DNA of 64,000 nucleotides from Mycolicibacter senuensis (GTDB lineage: Bacteria > Actinomycetota > Actinomycetes > Mycobacteriales > Mycobacteriaceae). The stretch lies in NCBI RefSeq assembly GCF_002101885.1, contig NZ_LQPS01000033.1, positions 62,001-126,000 on the forward strand, given 5' to 3'. Position numbers and translations under genes: made by a program. This document shows positions 53,732 to 63,820 of the stretch, one piece after another. Numbering within the stretch: position 1 is the first letter of the stretch; each line of letters begins with the position of its first letter. The notes under the pieces are model-generated. The model was not told the origin of the DNA. It saw only the letters and a program-made list of their open reading frames with translations, and did no database searches.

Positions 53732-55462
53732 CTACGACACCGGGCCGTCGCTGCCCCGGGCCACGCGCAAGGCGGCCCGCACCCGCTCGGTGTCTTCCGG
53801 TGCCCAACCCTGTTGGGGCAGCACCGCCATCCAGCCGTCCAGGATGGTGTCGGAGTAGTTGTGGCCGTGCCCGGCCGGCATCGCTGCGCCGTGCGCCAGG
53901 TCGGCGCTGACCTGCCAGAACGTCACCACCGGGTACCAGCGCATCGACGCGGTGCGGTCCGGGCCGGGGGCCTCGGTCAGCCAGTCCGGCCGGGCGAACA
54001 GCAGATCGGTCGACCACCACACCACCGGGTCGGAGGCGTGCTGCAAGAACAGCACCCGCGGGCCGTCCCACGGCGGCGCGGCGATCGTCGCGATCTCGGA
54101 CGGATACGTGGCCTGGGAGAACCGCACGGTGCGGCCGTTGTCGTAGCGCGGCAGCGTCGCGGTGCTGCCCGGGTCGCGTCGCACCAGCAGCGCATGCCAC
54201 AGCGGGCTGGCCTGCGGGGGCCCCACCCACAGCACCGCGTCGAAACCCAGCTCGGCGATGTCGGGCAGCCAGTCGAACGCGGCCTGACCGGCCATCGCTC
54301 CCAGGCTTTCGCCGTAGAGCACCAGCTTGGGCCGATGATCGGCGGGCAGCCGTTGCCAGCGCTCGGCGATGGTCTGCACCAGCAACCGGCCGGAGTCCAT
54401 CGATTTGCGCTGGTCGGCCAGGAAGGAGATCCAGCTCGGCAGGTAGGAGTACTGGACGGCGACGATCGCGGTGTCTCCGTTGTAGAGCAACTCCAGCGAG
54501 TCCGCGGCGGCCGGATTGACCCAGCCGGTACCGGTGGTCGGGATCACGACCAGCAACCGGCGGTCGAAGGCGCGGGTGCGTTCCAGTTCGTCGACCAATA
54601 GTGCCATCCGGGCTTGGTCGTCGTCGGCGCTGTGCAGACCGGCATAGACCCGGATGGGCTCGCGGGCGGGCCGACCGTTGATCCGGCTCAGCTCCTCCAC
54701 ATGTGCGCCGCCGGAGACGAAGCTGCGGCCCTGGCTGCCCAGGGTCTCCCACGGCGCCAGCGACGCCGGACTGCCGGACCGCTCCGGCTGCTGCGGCTGG
54801 ACCGCCCAGGGTTTGGTGGCGCTGTTCTCGGGTTGGAACATCGCGCTGGCGCCGGCAAAGAATCCGCGGATGAGCACCCCGTTGATCAAGCTGACCAGCA
54901 CGACGACCACGATCGCGGTGCCGATGAACAGCGCGACCTCGCTGTGCAGGTGCCACCGCCGGATCAGCGCCCGCGCCAACAGGCGGCTGGCGTCGATCAG
55001 CATGCGCACCGTGGCCACCAGGGCGGCGGCGACGCCGCTCGCAACGGCCAGGGTGCGCAGATAGCTCAGCGTGCCCGGGCCTTCGATCCCCAGCAGTTCC
55101 GACACCTGCCGCTGCCAGCCGGCGGCCGGGATCAGCATCAGCACGCACGCGGTCGGCGCCGCCACCACGACGGCCGCCTTCAGCGCCAGCAGCACCCGCT
55201 TCGGCGGCGGCCACCACCGGGCGCCGCGCAGCACGAACCGGTGCACCGCCGCGCCGATCACCACTCCCAGCCCGTACCCGAAGGCGGCGTTGATGCCACC
55301 GATCAGCCCTTGGAACAGCCAATCGCGCGGCAGCAGCGACGGGGTCAGCGACAGGCAGAAGAACAGCGCGCCGAAGGCGACGCCGACGAACTGCAGCCGC
55401 AACAGCCCCCACGCCCACCCCAACAGTGGATGTCTGCCCGGGGGTGCGGCCGTGGTCCCCAT
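53732..55462 (-). CDS. Membrane alpha/beta hydrolase (Abhydrolase_9 family)
   Basis: The 576-residue protein has about four to five N-terminal transmembrane helices (FVGVAFGALFFCLSL; VVVAAPTACVLMLIPAA; EVALFIGTAIVVVVLVSLING) and a C-terminal alpha/beta-hydrolase domain with nucleophile elbow LYGESLGAMAG near residue 390. This is the layout of the Abhydrolase_9 family found in mycobacteria. ATG 55462 lies 10 bases after the purL stop; the longer frame lies inside purL. It sits between purL and the Rv0807-type gene, where M. tuberculosis has other genes. Confidence 0.82.
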   Translation of the reverse strand: MGTTAAPPGRHPLLGWAWGLLRLQFVGVAFGALFFCLSLTPSLLPRDWLFQGLIGGINAAFGYGLGVVIGAAVHRFVLRGARWWPPPKRVLLALKAAVVVAAPTACVLMLIPAAGWQRQVSELLGIEGPGTLSYLRTLAVASGVAAALVATVRMLIDASRLLARALIRRWHLHSEVALFIGTAIVVVVLVSLINGVLIRGFFAGASAMFQPENSATKPWAVQPQQPERSGSPASLAPWETLGSQGRSFVSGGAHVEELSRINGRPAREPIRVYAGLHSADDDQARMALLVDELERTRAFDRRLLVVIPTTGTGWVNPAAADSLELLYNGDTAIVAVQYSYLPSWISFLADQRKSMDSGRLLVQTIAERWQRLPADHRPKLVLYGESLGAMAGQAAFDWLPDIAELGFDAVLWVGPPQASPLWHALLVRRDPGSTATLPRYDNGRTVRFSQATYPSEIATIAAPPWDGPRVLFLQHASDPVVWWSTDLLFARPDWLTEAPGPDRTASMRWYPVVTFWQVSADLAHGAAMPAGHGHNYSDTILDGWMAVLPQQGWAPEDTERVRAALRVARGSDGPVS

Positions 55463-55472
55463 GCCGGTGCGG

Positions 55473-57788
55473 CTAGCCGAAGATCCCCGGCAGCACCGCC
55501 TCCGATGTGCTGCGCAGTTCGGCCAGCGACACGCTGAACCGGCCTTGGACCTCGACCTCCTGGGAGGCCTGGTCCACCACACCGACGCGGGTCACCGGCA
55601 GGCCGCGCGCCTCGCACATCGACCGGAACCGACTCTCCTCGGTGCGCGGCACCGCGACCAGGACCCGCCCTGCCGACTCGGAGAACAAGAAGACGAACGG
55701 GTCGACAGCCTCGGGACCCTCGGGAATGAGGATGCGACAACCGGTCTCGCCGGCGATCGCCGATTCGACCACGGCCTGGATCAGCCCGCCTTCACTCAGG
55801 TCGTGGGCGGCGGAGACCAGGCCGTCACGCGATGCCGCGCACAGCACGTCGGCGAGCAACTTCTCACGCTGCAAGTCGACCTTCGGCGGTAGCCCACCCA
55901 GGTGGTCGCCGGTCACCTGCGCCCAGATGGATCCGTCGAACTCGTCGCGAGTGTCACCGAGCAACATCAACGTCTCGCCCGGTTCGACGCCGAACGCGGT
56001 CGGCAGCCGGCGGCTCACATCGTCGATGACACCGAGCACTCCGACCACCGGGGTGGGATGGATCGGTGTCGCGCCGGTCTGGTTGTAGAAACTCACGTTG
56101 CCGCCGGTGACCGGAATGCCCAGTGCCGCACAGCCGTCCGCCAGGCCGCGCACCGCCTCGGCGAACTGCCACATCACGCCGGGGTCTTCCGGGGAGCCGA
56201 AGTTGAGGCAGTTGGTGACGGCGATCGGCGTGGCGCCGGTGACCGCGACGTTGCGGTACGCCTCCGCCAGCGCCAGCTGGGCCCCGGCGTAGGGGTCCAG
56301 CTTGGTGTAACGGCCCGAGGCGTCGGTGGAGATGGTGATTCCGCGTCCGGAGGCCTCGTCGATGCGCAGCATGCCGCCGTCGGCGTGCTCGGCCAGCACG
56401 GTGTTGCCGCGCACGTAGCGGTCGTACTGTTCGGTGATGAAGGCGCGACTGCACAGGTGTGGACTGCCCAGCAGCGCAAGCAGAGTCGCGCGCAACTGCT
56501 CGCCGGTGGCCGGTCGCGGAAGTTTGTCGGAGCGGTCGGCGTTCAGCGCGTCCTGGGTGTCGGGGCGTTGCACCGGGCGGTGGTAGACCGGCCCCTCGTG
56601 GGCCACCGTGCGGGGCGGGACGTCGACGACGGTCTGCCCGTGCCAGCTGATCTGCAGCCGGTCGCCCTCGGTGACCTCACCGATCACCGTGGCCAGCACC
56701 TCCCACTTGGCGCAGACCGCCATGAAGGCATCGACGTTCTCCGGGGCCACCACGGCGCACATCCGCTCCTGCGATTCGCTGGAGAGCACCTCGGCGGGAG
56801 TCATGTTCGCCGCCCGCAGCGGAACCTTCTCCAGTTCGACCGCCATGCCGCCGTCACCGGCCGATGCCAGCTCGGAAGTGGCGCACGCCAACCCGGCGCC
56901 GCCGAGGTCTTGGATACCGACCACCAGGCCGGCGGCGTAGAGCTCCAGGCAGCACTCGATCAGCACCTTCTCGGTGAACGGGTCACCGACCTGAACCGAC
57001 GGGAGTTTCTTTCTGCCGCTACCGGTTTCGTCGCCACCGAAGGTGTCCGATGCCAGCACCGAAACGCCGCCGATGCCGTCCAGCCCGGTGCGCGCCCCGA
57101 ACAGGATGATCTTGTTGCCGGTGCCCGACGCGAACGCCAGATGCAGATCCTCTTTTTTGAGCACCCCGACGCAGAGCGCGTTGACCAGCGGGTTGCCGGC
57201 GTAGCAGGGATCGAAGACGGTCTCGCCGCCGATGTTGGGCAGGCCCAGCGAATTGCCGTAACCGCCGATGCCGCGCACCACCCCGTCGAGCACCCGGCGG
57301 GTGTCGGGTGCGTCGGCGGCCCCGAACCGCAGCTGGTCCATCACCGCGACCGGACGCGCCCCCATCGCCATGATGTCGCGCACGATGCCGCCCACCCCGG
57401 TGGCCGCGCCCTGATACGGCTCCACGTAGGACGGGTGGTTGTGCGACTCGACCTTGAACGTGACCGCCCAGCCGTCACCGATGTCGACCACACCGGCGTT
57501 CTCGCCGATCCCCGCCAGCATGGCTTTGCGCATCTCATCGGTGGTGGTCTCGCCGAAGTAGCGCAGGTGCACCTTGGAGGACTTGTAGGAGCAGTGCTCG
57601 CTCCACATCACCGAGTACATGGCCAGCTCGGCGTCGGTGGGCCGGCGGCCCAGAATGTCGCGGATGCGCTGGTACTCGTCGTCTTTGAGGCCCAGCTCGG
57701 CGAACGGTTGCGGATGGTCGGGGGTAGCGGCGGCGTGTTCGACGGTATCTATGGCAGGCCCGGGCGTCACGGCCACAGTGTAGGTCAC
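55473..57788 (-). CDS. purL: Phosphoribosylformylglycinamidine synthase PurL (small type)
   Basis: The 771-residue ATP-dependent synthetase works with PurQ and PurS in the fourth step of purine synthesis. Visible are [64 protein letters not shown] and [11 protein letters not shown]. It is the small type that needs separate PurQ and PurS, both present at 62826 and 63497. A 1,039-codon antisense ORF covers most of this gene and pepC but is only a GC-bias shadow. Confidence 0.96.
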   Translation of the reverse strand: MTYTVAVTPGPAIDTVEHAAATPDHPQPFAELGLKDDEYQRIRDILGRRPTDAELAMYSVMWSEHCSYKSSKVHLRYFGETTTDEMRKAMLAGIGENAGVVDIGDGWAVTFKVESHNHPSYVEPYQGAATGVGGIVRDIMAMGARPVAVMDQLRFGAADAPDTRRVLDGVVRGIGGYGNSLGLPNIGGETVFDPCYAGNPLVNALCVGVLKKEDLHLAFASGTGNKIILFGARTGLDGIGGVSVLASDTFGGDETGSGRKKLPSVQVGDPFTEKVLIECCLELYAAGLVVGIQDLGGAGLACATSELASAGDGGMAVELEKVPLRAANMTPAEVLSSESQERMCAVVAPENVDAFMAVCAKWEVLATVIGEVTEGDRLQISWHGQTVVDVPPRTVAHEGPVYHRPVQRPDTQDALNADRSDKLPRPATGEQLRATLLALLGSPHLCSRAFITEQYDRYVRGNTVLAEHADGGMLRIDEASGRGITISTDASGRYTKLDPYAGAQLALAEAYRNVAVTGATPIAVTNCLNFGSPEDPGVMWQFAEAVRGLADGCAALGIPVTGGNVSFYNQTGATPIHPTPVVGVLGVIDDVSRRLPTAFGVEPGETLMLLGDTRDEFDGSIWAQVTGDHLGGLPPKVDLQREKLLADVLCAASRDGLVSAAHDLSEGGLIQAVVESAIAGETGCRILIPEGPEAVDPFVFLFSESAGRVLVAVPRTEESRFRSMCEARGLPVTRVGVVDQASQEVEVQGRFSVSLAELRSTSEAVLPGIFG

Positions 57789-57797
57789 CGATTTCGC

Positions 57798-59063
57798 TCA
57801 GTCCGGTGCCAGGAACGCCGTCAGCGCTGCCGCGTACGCTGCGACGTCGCGCGCCCCCATCAACTCGCGCGCCGAATGCATGGCCAGCTGCGGCGCGCCC
57901 ACGTCGACGGTGGGGATACCGGTGCGGGCCGCACTCATCGGGCCGATGGTCGATCCGCACGGCAGGTCGGCGCGATGCTCGTAGCGCTGCAGCGCAACCC
58001 CCGCCTGCTCGCAGGCCAGCGCGAACGTCGCTGCGGTGCGGCCGTCGGTGGCGTACCGCAGGTTGGGTTGCACCTTGAGCACCGGTCCGGCGTTGACCGC
58101 GATCTGATGGCCCGGCTCATGCCGGTCGGGGTAGTTGGGGTGGGTGGCGTGCGCCATGTCCGCCGACGCCAGCGTCGAGCCGGCCAGCCGGCGCAGCAGG
58201 TCCTCCCGGTCGCCGCCGGCAGCCAGGGTGATGCGCTCCAGGGCCGTGAGCAGCAGATCCGACTGGGCGCCGTGATCCGAGGCCGAACCGACCTCCTCAT
58301 GGTCGAAGAGCACCACCACCGGCAGATAGCGGCTACGCGTGGTGGTGGCCGCGGCGACCAACGCCTCCAGCCCCGCGTAGCAGCTGGCCTGGTTGTCCAG
58401 CCGCGGCGCGCTGAGGAACTCCCGGCCCGGCCCGGTCAGTCCCGACGGCGTCAGGTCGTGGGTCATCAGGTCGAAACCCGACACCTCGCGCGGTTGCAGG
58501 CCGGCACATTCGGCGACGTAGCCGAGGAAGTCCCGCGAGGTGGCGCCGGCGCCCCAGACCGCGTTGAGGTGGCGCTGGGGGTCCAACGTGACCGACTTGC
58601 GGTCGTCCGCCAGATGGATGGCCAGTTGCGGCACCCGCAGGATCGGCTCGTCGATGCGGACCAGGTGGTGGGTTCCGTCTCGCAGCGAGAGCCGCCCGCT
58701 GACGCCCAGGTCGCGGTCCAGCCAGGAGTTCAGCCAGGCGCCGCCGTAGGGCGCCAGCGCCACCAGCTGCCAGCCGGCGACCCCGCGGGCGGGATGCTGC
58801 TTGACCCGCAGGTTGGGACTGTCGGTGTGGGCGCCGACGATCCGGAATGGGGAGGCCGGGTGGGTGGCGCCCGCGGCGTCCCAGGCCACCAGCGAGCCGG
58901 CCCGGACGATGAAGTAGCGCCCGGGCGCCCCGGGCCACCGGTCGGTCTCGGCGAGCTCGGTGTAGCCGGCTGCCCGCAGCCGTTCGGCGACCGTCAGGCA
59001 GGTGTGAAACGGCGAGGGTGAGGCGTCGATGAACTCGCATAACCCGGTTGCGGTGGCCGCCAT
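57798..59063 (-). CDS. pepC: M18-family aminopeptidase PepC
   Basis: The 421-residue zinc aminopeptidase shows the M18 metal-site segments [12 protein letters not shown] near residue 75, [18 protein letters not shown] and [20 protein letters not shown] [15 protein letters not shown] near the C-terminus. It removes acidic or neutral N-terminal residues from peptides. It lies between purL and the DyP gene as in M. tuberculosis (Rv0800). Its start has AAGACT seven bases upstream and is probably leaderless. Confidence 0.93.
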   Translation of the reverse strand: MAATATGLCEFIDASPSPFHTCLTVAERLRAAGYTELAETDRWPGAPGRYFIVRAGSLVAWDAAGATHPASPFRIVGAHTDSPNLRVKQHPARGVAGWQLVALAPYGGAWLNSWLDRDLGVSGRLSLRDGTHHLVRIDEPILRVPQLAIHLADDRKSVTLDPQRHLNAVWGAGATSRDFLGYVAECAGLQPREVSGFDLMTHDLTPSGLTGPGREFLSAPRLDNQASCYAGLEALVAAATTTRSRYLPVVVLFDHEEVGSASDHGAQSDLLLTALERITLAAGGDREDLLRRLAGSTLASADMAHATHPNYPDRHEPGHQIAVNAGPVLKVQPNLRYATDGRTAATFALACEQAGVALQRYEHRADLPCGSTIGPMSAARTGIPTVDVGAPQLAMHSARELMGARDVAAYAAALTAFLAPD

Positions 59064-59115
59064 GAGCTCAAGTCTTTCGCATCCGGCCCGGGGCGGGGAC
59101 GTTAGGGTCGATACC
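59064..59115. promoter_or_regulatory. Divergent leaderless promoters, pepC and dyp
   Basis: Forward TAGGGT (59103-59108) is followed by seven bases and the DyP GTG at 59116. On the minus strand AAGACT lies seven bases before the pepC ATG. Only 52 bp separate the starts. Confidence 0.6.
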
Positions 59116-60150
59116 GTGCCGTCCGTTCAGCCCGTCACCACACCGTTGACCTGTGCGGCCATTTTCCTGGTCGCCACCATCGAGGAGGGTGGTGAGGCGT
59201 CGGTGCACGAGGCGCTGCCCGAGCTGGCGGGATTCGCGCGGGCGATCGGCTTCCGCGACCCGACCAAGCGGCTGGCACTGGTGACCTCGATCGGCTCGGA
59301 CGCCTGGGACCGGTTGTTCACCGGGCCCCGCCCGGCCGAGCTGCACCCGTTCGTCGAGTTGACCGGTCCCCGGCACAGCGCGCCGGCCACCCCGGGCGAT
59401 CTGCTGTTCCACATCAAGGGCGAGACGATGGATGTCTGCTTCGAGCTGGCGGGACGCATCGTCAAGGCGATCGGCGGCGCGATCACGGTGGTCGACGAGG
59501 TGCACGGCTTCCGGTTCTTCGACAATCGCGACCTGCTCGGCTTCGTCGACGGCACCGAGAACCCGGTCGGCGACGAGGCGCTCGACGCCACTGCCGTCGG
59601 CGACGAGGATCCGGACTTCGCCGGCGGGTCCTATGTGCACATCCAGAAGTACCTGCACGACATGGCCGCCTGGGAGGCGCTGCCGGTCACCGAGCAGGAG
59701 CGCGTGATCGGGCGCACCAAGGCCGACGACATCGAGTTCGACGATGCGGTGAAGCCCGCCGACTCCCACATCGCGCTGAACGTGATCACCGACGAGGACG
59801 GCAACGAGCTGGACATCGTGCGGCACAACATGCCGTTCGGGACGGTGGGATCCGGCGAGTCCGGTACCTATTACATCGGCTATGCGCGCAGCCCGCAGGT
59901 CACCGAGCAGATGCTGCGCAACATGTTTCTGGGCGACCCGCCGGGCAACACCGACCGCATCCTGGATTTCTCCACCGCGATCACCGGCGGACTGTTCTTC
60001 ACCCCCACCGCCGACTTCCTCGACGATCCGCCGCCGCTCCCGGGCGCGGCGGTCCCGGCCCCCACCGAAGCCGTCGTGCCCGTCGAGACCGCCGGCGCGA
60101 GCGGTGCAGGAGAACTGAATATCGGCAGCCTGAAAGGAATCTCGCAATGA
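59116..60150 (+). CDS. dyp: DyP-type heme peroxidase with encapsulin-targeting peptide
   Basis: The 344-residue protein has the DyP signature GFVDGTENP near residue 155, the proximal heme histidine in VRHNMPFG near residue 238, and [13 protein letters not shown]. It ends in [13 protein letters not shown], which matches the IGSLKG-type cargo-loading peptide of DyP enzymes packed in encapsulin shells. The encapsulin gene follows with a four-base overlap. The GTG at 59116 has a -10 seven bases upstream, so the ATG at 59029 is rejected. In M. tuberculosis the pair (Rv0799c/Rv0798c) protects against oxidative and acid stress. Confidence 0.94.
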   Translation: MPSVQPVTTPLTCAAIFLVATIEEGGEASVHEALPELAGFARAIGFRDPTKRLALVTSIGSDAWDRLFTGPRPAELHPFVELTGPRHSAPATPGDLLFHIKGETMDVCFELAGRIVKAIGGAITVVDEVHGFRFFDNRDLLGFVDGTENPVGDEALDATAVGDEDPDFAGGSYVHIQKYLHDMAAWEALPVTEQERVIGRTKADDIEFDDAVKPADSHIALNVITDEDGNELDIVRHNMPFGTVGSGESGTYYIGYARSPQVTEQMLRNMFLGDPPGNTDRILDFSTAITGGLFFTPTADFLDDPPPLPGAAVPAPTEAVVPVETAGASGAGELNIGSLKGISQ

Positions 60151-60944
60151 ACAACCTGTATCGCGATCTGGCCCCGGTCACCGAAGCGGCTTGGGCCGAC
60201 ATCGAGCAGGAGGCGGCCCGGACCTTCAAGCGGCACATCGCCGGACGCCGGGTCGTCGATGTGAGCGAGCCGGCCGGTCCGACGGCCGCCGCGGTAGGCA
60301 CCGGCCGGATGACCGGTGTCGACGCCCCGGCCGAGGGGGTGGTCGCGCACCTACGCGACAGCAAACCACTGGTGCGGCTGCGGGTTCCGTTCACGCTGTC
60401 GCGTGCCGAGATCGACGATGTCGAGCGGGGCTCGCAGGACCCCGACTGGGACCCGGTGAAGGCCGCGGCCAAGAAGCTGGCGTTCGCCGAGGACCGGATC
60501 ATCTTCGGCGGGTACCCGGCCGCCTCGGTGGAGGGCATCCGCAGCGCCAGCTCGAACCCGGAGCTGACCCTGCCGGAGGACCCGCGCGACATCCCGGACG
60601 TGATCACCCAGGCCCTGACGGCGTTGCGGCTGGCCGGAGTGGACGGCCCGTACTCGGTGCTGCTGTCGGCCGACGCCTACACCAAGGTCGCCGAGACCTC
60701 CGATCACGGCTACCCGATCCTGGAGCACCTGCGCCGGCTGGTCACCGGCGACATCATCTGGGCGCCGGCGATCGACGGCGCGTTCGTGCTGACGACTCGC
60801 GGCGGTGACTTCGACCTGCAGTTGGGCACCGACGTGGCGATCGGCTACCTGTCGCACGACGCCGAGAACGTGCAGCTGTACCTGCAGGAGACATGTACGT
60901 TCCTGTGCTACACCTCCGAGGCCGCGGTCGCGCTGACCTGTTAG
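60147..60944 (+). CDS. cfp29: Encapsulin shell protein (Cfp29)
   Basis: The 265-residue protein has the encapsulin opening [22 protein letters not shown], the VRLRVPFTLSRAEIDDVERG segment and the C-terminal DVAIGYLSHDAENVQLYLQETCTFL typical of HK97-fold encapsulins. Sixty copies form a nanocompartment that holds the DyP peroxidase. Its ATG overlaps the DyP stop (ATGA). It corresponds to Cfp29, a culture-filtrate T-cell antigen in M. tuberculosis. Confidence 0.96.
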   Translation: MNNLYRDLAPVTEAAWADIEQEAARTFKRHIAGRRVVDVSEPAGPTAAAVGTGRMTGVDAPAEGVVAHLRDSKPLVRLRVPFTLSRAEIDDVERGSQDPDWDPVKAAAKKLAFAEDRIIFGGYPAASVEGIRSASSNPELTLPEDPRDIPDVITQALTALRLAGVDGPYSVLLSADAYTKVAETSDHGYPILEHLRRLVTGDIIWAPAIDGAFVLTTRGGDFDLQLGTDVAIGYLSHDAENVQLYLQETCTFLCYTSEAAVALTC

Positions 60945-60955
60945 GCCACCGGCCT
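60943..60955 (+). terminator. Short hairpin after the encapsulin gene
   Basis: AGGCC-ACC-GGCCT can form a five-pair stem starting in the stop codon. No U-run follows. The rest of the 220-bp gap to the PGRS gene shows GGGAGG before its ATG and an AT-richer stretch near 61090-61125 that may hold the promoter. Confidence 0.3.
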
Positions 60956-61164
60956 GCTCCTGAGTGCGCGGGGAAGTTCGTTGTCATGGACCGAACCCCG
61001 CATAAGTGGACCTCATCCTGCGTGAAAAGCAAAGTGGCCCAGGCATTCCTGAGAGTCGCGGCCTTGGGTTGTCGTGCCTTCGCATTCACGTTAGCTTAAG
61101 AAAGTCCTTACGGTCGTATGGCATTTGAACAGCACGGATCAGTCCACACCTGGGAGGTAGGTAG

Positions 61165-62739
61165 ATGACTATCAACGAGCGCAGCACAAAGCATCGTCAT
61201 GCACTCGGCACGAAAGCACGTCGTCGCAGTCGTCTGGTCGGGGCGGGGAGCTCGGCGATCGCGTTCTTGGCGTTCGGAATGGCCCCATTGGCCACCGCGC
61301 CCGACGCACACGCCGATGGACTCGACTGGCTGGTGGACCTGTTCGACCCCACCTTGATCGCAGGCTCGGCGATGGACACCACCGGGGCCGACGATGTCTT
61401 CGGCGACTCACCGTTCTGGGACCAGTTGCTGCTGGGCAACCCCGATCTGGACCCCGCAAGCGTGGTCGAGTCGTGGATGTACGACCCGTGGCACACCGCC
61501 ATGGAGGCTTGGATCACCAGTGACCTGGGCCAGCAGATCGACCAGGCCCTCACTGCCTCCTACGTCGCCATGAACGGCGAGGACAGCCTCGACGGCGCCT
61601 GCGGCCTGATCTGCAACGGTGTCGACGGCACCCAGACCGATCCCGACGGTGGCGCCGGAGGGTTGTGGTTCGGCGACGGCGGCGACGGCTGGGACTCCAC
61701 CGTGCAGGGTCTGGACGGCGGCGACGGCGGTGCCGCCGGGTTCTTCGGCAACGGCGGCGACGGCGGCGACGGCTGGGACTCCACCGTGGCCGGGGTGGAC
61801 GGTGGTGACGGCGGTGCCGGCGGCACCGGCGGCTCGGTGATGGGCAACGGCGGGGTCGGCGGTGCCGGTGGCGACGGATACAACGCCACGGGCAACGGCG
61901 CCGGCAGCACCGCGGTGGGCTCCAACGGTGGCACCGGTGGTGCCGGTGGCGACACCAGCGATGCCGGCACCTTGATCTTCGGCAACGGCGGCGCCGGCGG
62001 TGCGGGCGGCGCCGGCGGGGACGCCACTGCCAACGGTGCCGGCGGCACCGTCACCGGTGGCAACGGCGGTGCCGGCGGCACCGGCGGTAACTCCGCGGCA
62101 CCCATCGGTAATGGCGGTGAAGGCGGCGCCGGCGGGGTGGGCGGCGCCGGCGGGGAGGGCACCTCCAACGGCTTCGACGGTGATTCCACCGCCGGTGACG
62201 GCGGCATGGGCGGCACCGGTGGCACCGCCGAGAACGGCCACGGCGGCACCGGCGGGACCGGCGGCGCCGGCGGCGATGCCAGGTCGAACGGTGCCAGCGG
62301 CGTGGCCGCCGGCGGTGACGGCGGTACCGGCGGCACCGGCGGTCAGGGCCTGATCGCCGGCACCGGCGGTGACGGTGGCGCCGGTGGCGACGCCAGGGCC
62401 AACGGCGCCGGTGGCACCGCGATCGCCGGTGTCGGCGGCACCGGGGGCGTCGGCGCCGAGGGTGCGGCCGGCTCGCCCGGTGGCGCCGGCGGCAATGGCG
62501 GCGCCGGCGGCGACGCCACCACCCACGGCAGTGGTGGCGCCTCGACGGCCGGTGACGGCGGCGACGGCGGCGCGGGTGGCAACGGCGGCGCGCCCGCCGG
62601 CGAGGGCGGTCCGGGCGGTCAGGGCGGTGCCGGGGGCACCGCGACGGCGACCGGCAACGACACCGACGAGACCGACGGTACGGCCGGCGACCCCGGAGCC
62701 CAGGGGCAGCCGGGTGCGCCGTCGACCACCACTCCCTGA
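61165..62739 (+). CDS. Secreted PGRS-repeat protein without PE domain
   Basis: The 524-residue protein starts with a signal peptide (basic RRRSR, hydrophobic AIAFLAFGMAPLATA, likely cleavage after DAHA near residue 50). A non-repetitive region of about 100 residues follows (LDWLVDLFDPTLIAGSAMD; a CGLIC pair near 150), then about 350 residues of GGxGGxGG repeats of the PE_PGRS type. There is no PE domain, so export should use the Sec or Tat pathway rather than type VII secretion. The function of such PGRS-only proteins is unknown. The DNA is an array of irregular GGC-GGT-rich units. Confidence 0.88.
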   Translation: MTINERSTKHRHALGTKARRRSRLVGAGSSAIAFLAFGMAPLATAPDAHADGLDWLVDLFDPTLIAGSAMDTTGADDVFGDSPFWDQLLLGNPDLDPASVVESWMYDPWHTAMEAWITSDLGQQIDQALTASYVAMNGEDSLDGACGLICNGVDGTQTDPDGGAGGLWFGDGGDGWDSTVQGLDGGDGGAAGFFGNGGDGGDGWDSTVAGVDGGDGGAGGTGGSVMGNGGVGGAGGDGYNATGNGAGSTAVGSNGGTGGAGGDTSDAGTLIFGNGGAGGAGGAGGDATANGAGGTVTGGNGGAGGTGGNSAAPIGNGGEGGAGGVGGAGGEGTSNGFDGDSTAGDGGMGGTGGTAENGHGGTGGTGGAGGDARSNGASGVAAGGDGGTGGTGGQGLIAGTGGDGGAGGDARANGAGGTAIAGVGGTGGVGAEGAAGSPGGAGGNGGAGGDATTHGSGGASTAGDGGDGGAGGNGGAPAGEGGPGGQGGAGGTATATGNDTDETDGTAGDPGAQGQPGAPSTTTP

Positions 62740-62752
62740 CCCGCACCGGCGC

Positions 62753-62789
62753 AAAAGTGCCCGCACGCCGTCGGCGTGCGGGCACTTTT
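62753..62789. terminator. Strong bidirectional intrinsic terminator
   Basis: AAAAGTGCCCGCACGCC and GGCGTGCGGGCACTTTT form a perfect 17-bp stem around a GTC loop, with U-tracts on both strands. It lies between the PGRS gene and the convergent purQ and should stop both. Confidence 0.9.
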
Positions 62790-62825
62790 ATCGCGGCGCC
62801 CGTGCGGTGGGCGGACCAGCAGTCC

Positions 62826-63500
62826 TCAGGCCGCCAGCACCGCGTCCAGCGCGGAGTAGAACAGCCCCAGCCCGTCGTCGCTGGGCCCGGTCAGTGCCTC
62901 GATGGCGTGCTCGGGGTGCGGCATCAGACCGACCACCCGGCCGTTGGCCGAGCTCACCCCGGCGATGTCGCGCAGCGAGCCGTTGACGTTGTCCAGGTAG
63001 CGGAACACCACCCGGCCTTCGCCCTCCAGTTCGTCGAGCACCTGCGGGGAGGCCACATAGCGACCCTCGCCGGATTTCAGCGGCACCAACAGGTCCGCGT
63101 CGGCGTCGAATCGGGAAGTCCAGGCCGTCTGGTTGGATGCCACTCGCAGCCAGACATCCCGGCAGACGAAGTGCAAACCCGCATTGCGGGTCAGCGCGCC
63201 GGGCAGCAGCCCGGCCTCGCAGAGCACCTGGAAACCATTGCAGATCCCCAGCACCGGCAGGCCGCGCTTGGCGGCGTCGACGACCTCCCCCATCACCGGG
63301 GCGAATCGGGCGATGGCGCCGGCGCGCAGGTAGTCACCGTAGGAGAACCCGCCCGGCACCACCACCGCGTCGACCCCTCTCAGGTCGGCGTCGGCGTGCC
63401 ACAGGCTGACCGGTTCGGCGCCGACTAACCGGACCGCGCGTTCGGCGTCGACGTCGTCGAGGGTGCCGGGAAAGGTGATGATGCCGACCCGGATGCTCAC
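62826..63500 (-). CDS. purQ: Phosphoribosylformylglycinamidine synthase glutaminase subunit PurQ
   Basis: The 224-residue class I glutaminase supplies ammonia to PurL. It shows [17 protein letters not shown], the catalytic Cys in [10 protein letters not shown] near residue 87, and the His-Glu pair in [11 protein letters not shown]. The GTG start overlaps the purS stop (GTGA). It ends 37 bases from the terminator at 62753. Confidence 0.95.
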   Translation of the reverse strand: MSIRVGIITFPGTLDDVDAERAVRLVGAEPVSLWHADADLRGVDAVVVPGGFSYGDYLRAGAIARFAPVMGEVVDAAKRGLPVLGICNGFQVLCEAGLLPGALTRNAGLHFVCRDVWLRVASNQTAWTSRFDADADLLVPLKSGEGRYVASPQVLDELEGEGRVVFRYLDNVNGSLRDIAGVSSANGRVVGLMPHPEHAIEALTGPSDDGLGLFYSALDAVLAA

Positions 63501-63736
63501 GGCGTCTCCCGGCTGATGAACCAGTCCTCGATCACCGTGTTGGCCAGCAGTGATTCAGCGATCTCGGCGAGCGCGGCATCGTCGATCGAATCGTCGACCT
63601 CGAGTTCGAAGCGCTTGCCCTGCCGTACGTCCGACACGCCGGTGTGTCCGAGCCGGGAAAGCGCTCCGGCGATCGCCTGCCCCTGCGGGTCGAGGATCTC
63701 GGCTTTGGGCATCACGTGCACAACCACCCGGGCCAC
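63497..63736 (-). CDS. purS: Phosphoribosylformylglycinamidine synthase subunit PurS
   Basis: The 79-residue protein ([31 protein letters not shown]) matches PurS, the small dimeric bridge that holds PurL and PurQ together. It is translationally coupled to purQ. Its GTG is preceded by TAGGGA six bases upstream, so it may be leaderless or use AGGGAG as an RBS. Confidence 0.93.
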   Translation of the reverse strand: MARVVVHVMPKAEILDPQGQAIAGALSRLGHTGVSDVRQGKRFELEVDDSIDDAALAEIAESLLANTVIEDWFISRETP

Positions 63737-63820
63737 GCGCGCTCCCTACTGTCGATGAGGAATCGGTCGCGTCAACAATACCGATGCCCATCCGCGCCGC
63801 CGGAGCGCACAATCGTAGGC

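Noticed and set aside
53289..55418. 709-codon minus-strand frame across Rv0807-type and hydrolase genes
   Set aside because: It is out of frame with both recognised proteins and is Arg/Gly-rich throughout.
55902..59021. 1,039-codon forward ORF opposite purL and pepC
   Set aside because: It has no recognisable domain, unusual His/Gly/Arg-rich composition and lies wholly antisense to two well-supported genes; it is a GC-bias shadow.
61560..62336. Antisense proline-rich ORF (PPAPPSPP repeats)
   Set aside because: It is the complement of the Gly-rich PGRS repeats and has no independent support.
61800..62650. Repeat array resembling CRISPR
   Set aside because: The units are irregular 9-12 base codon repeats inside a coding sequence with no constant repeat and unique spacer pattern and no cas genes.
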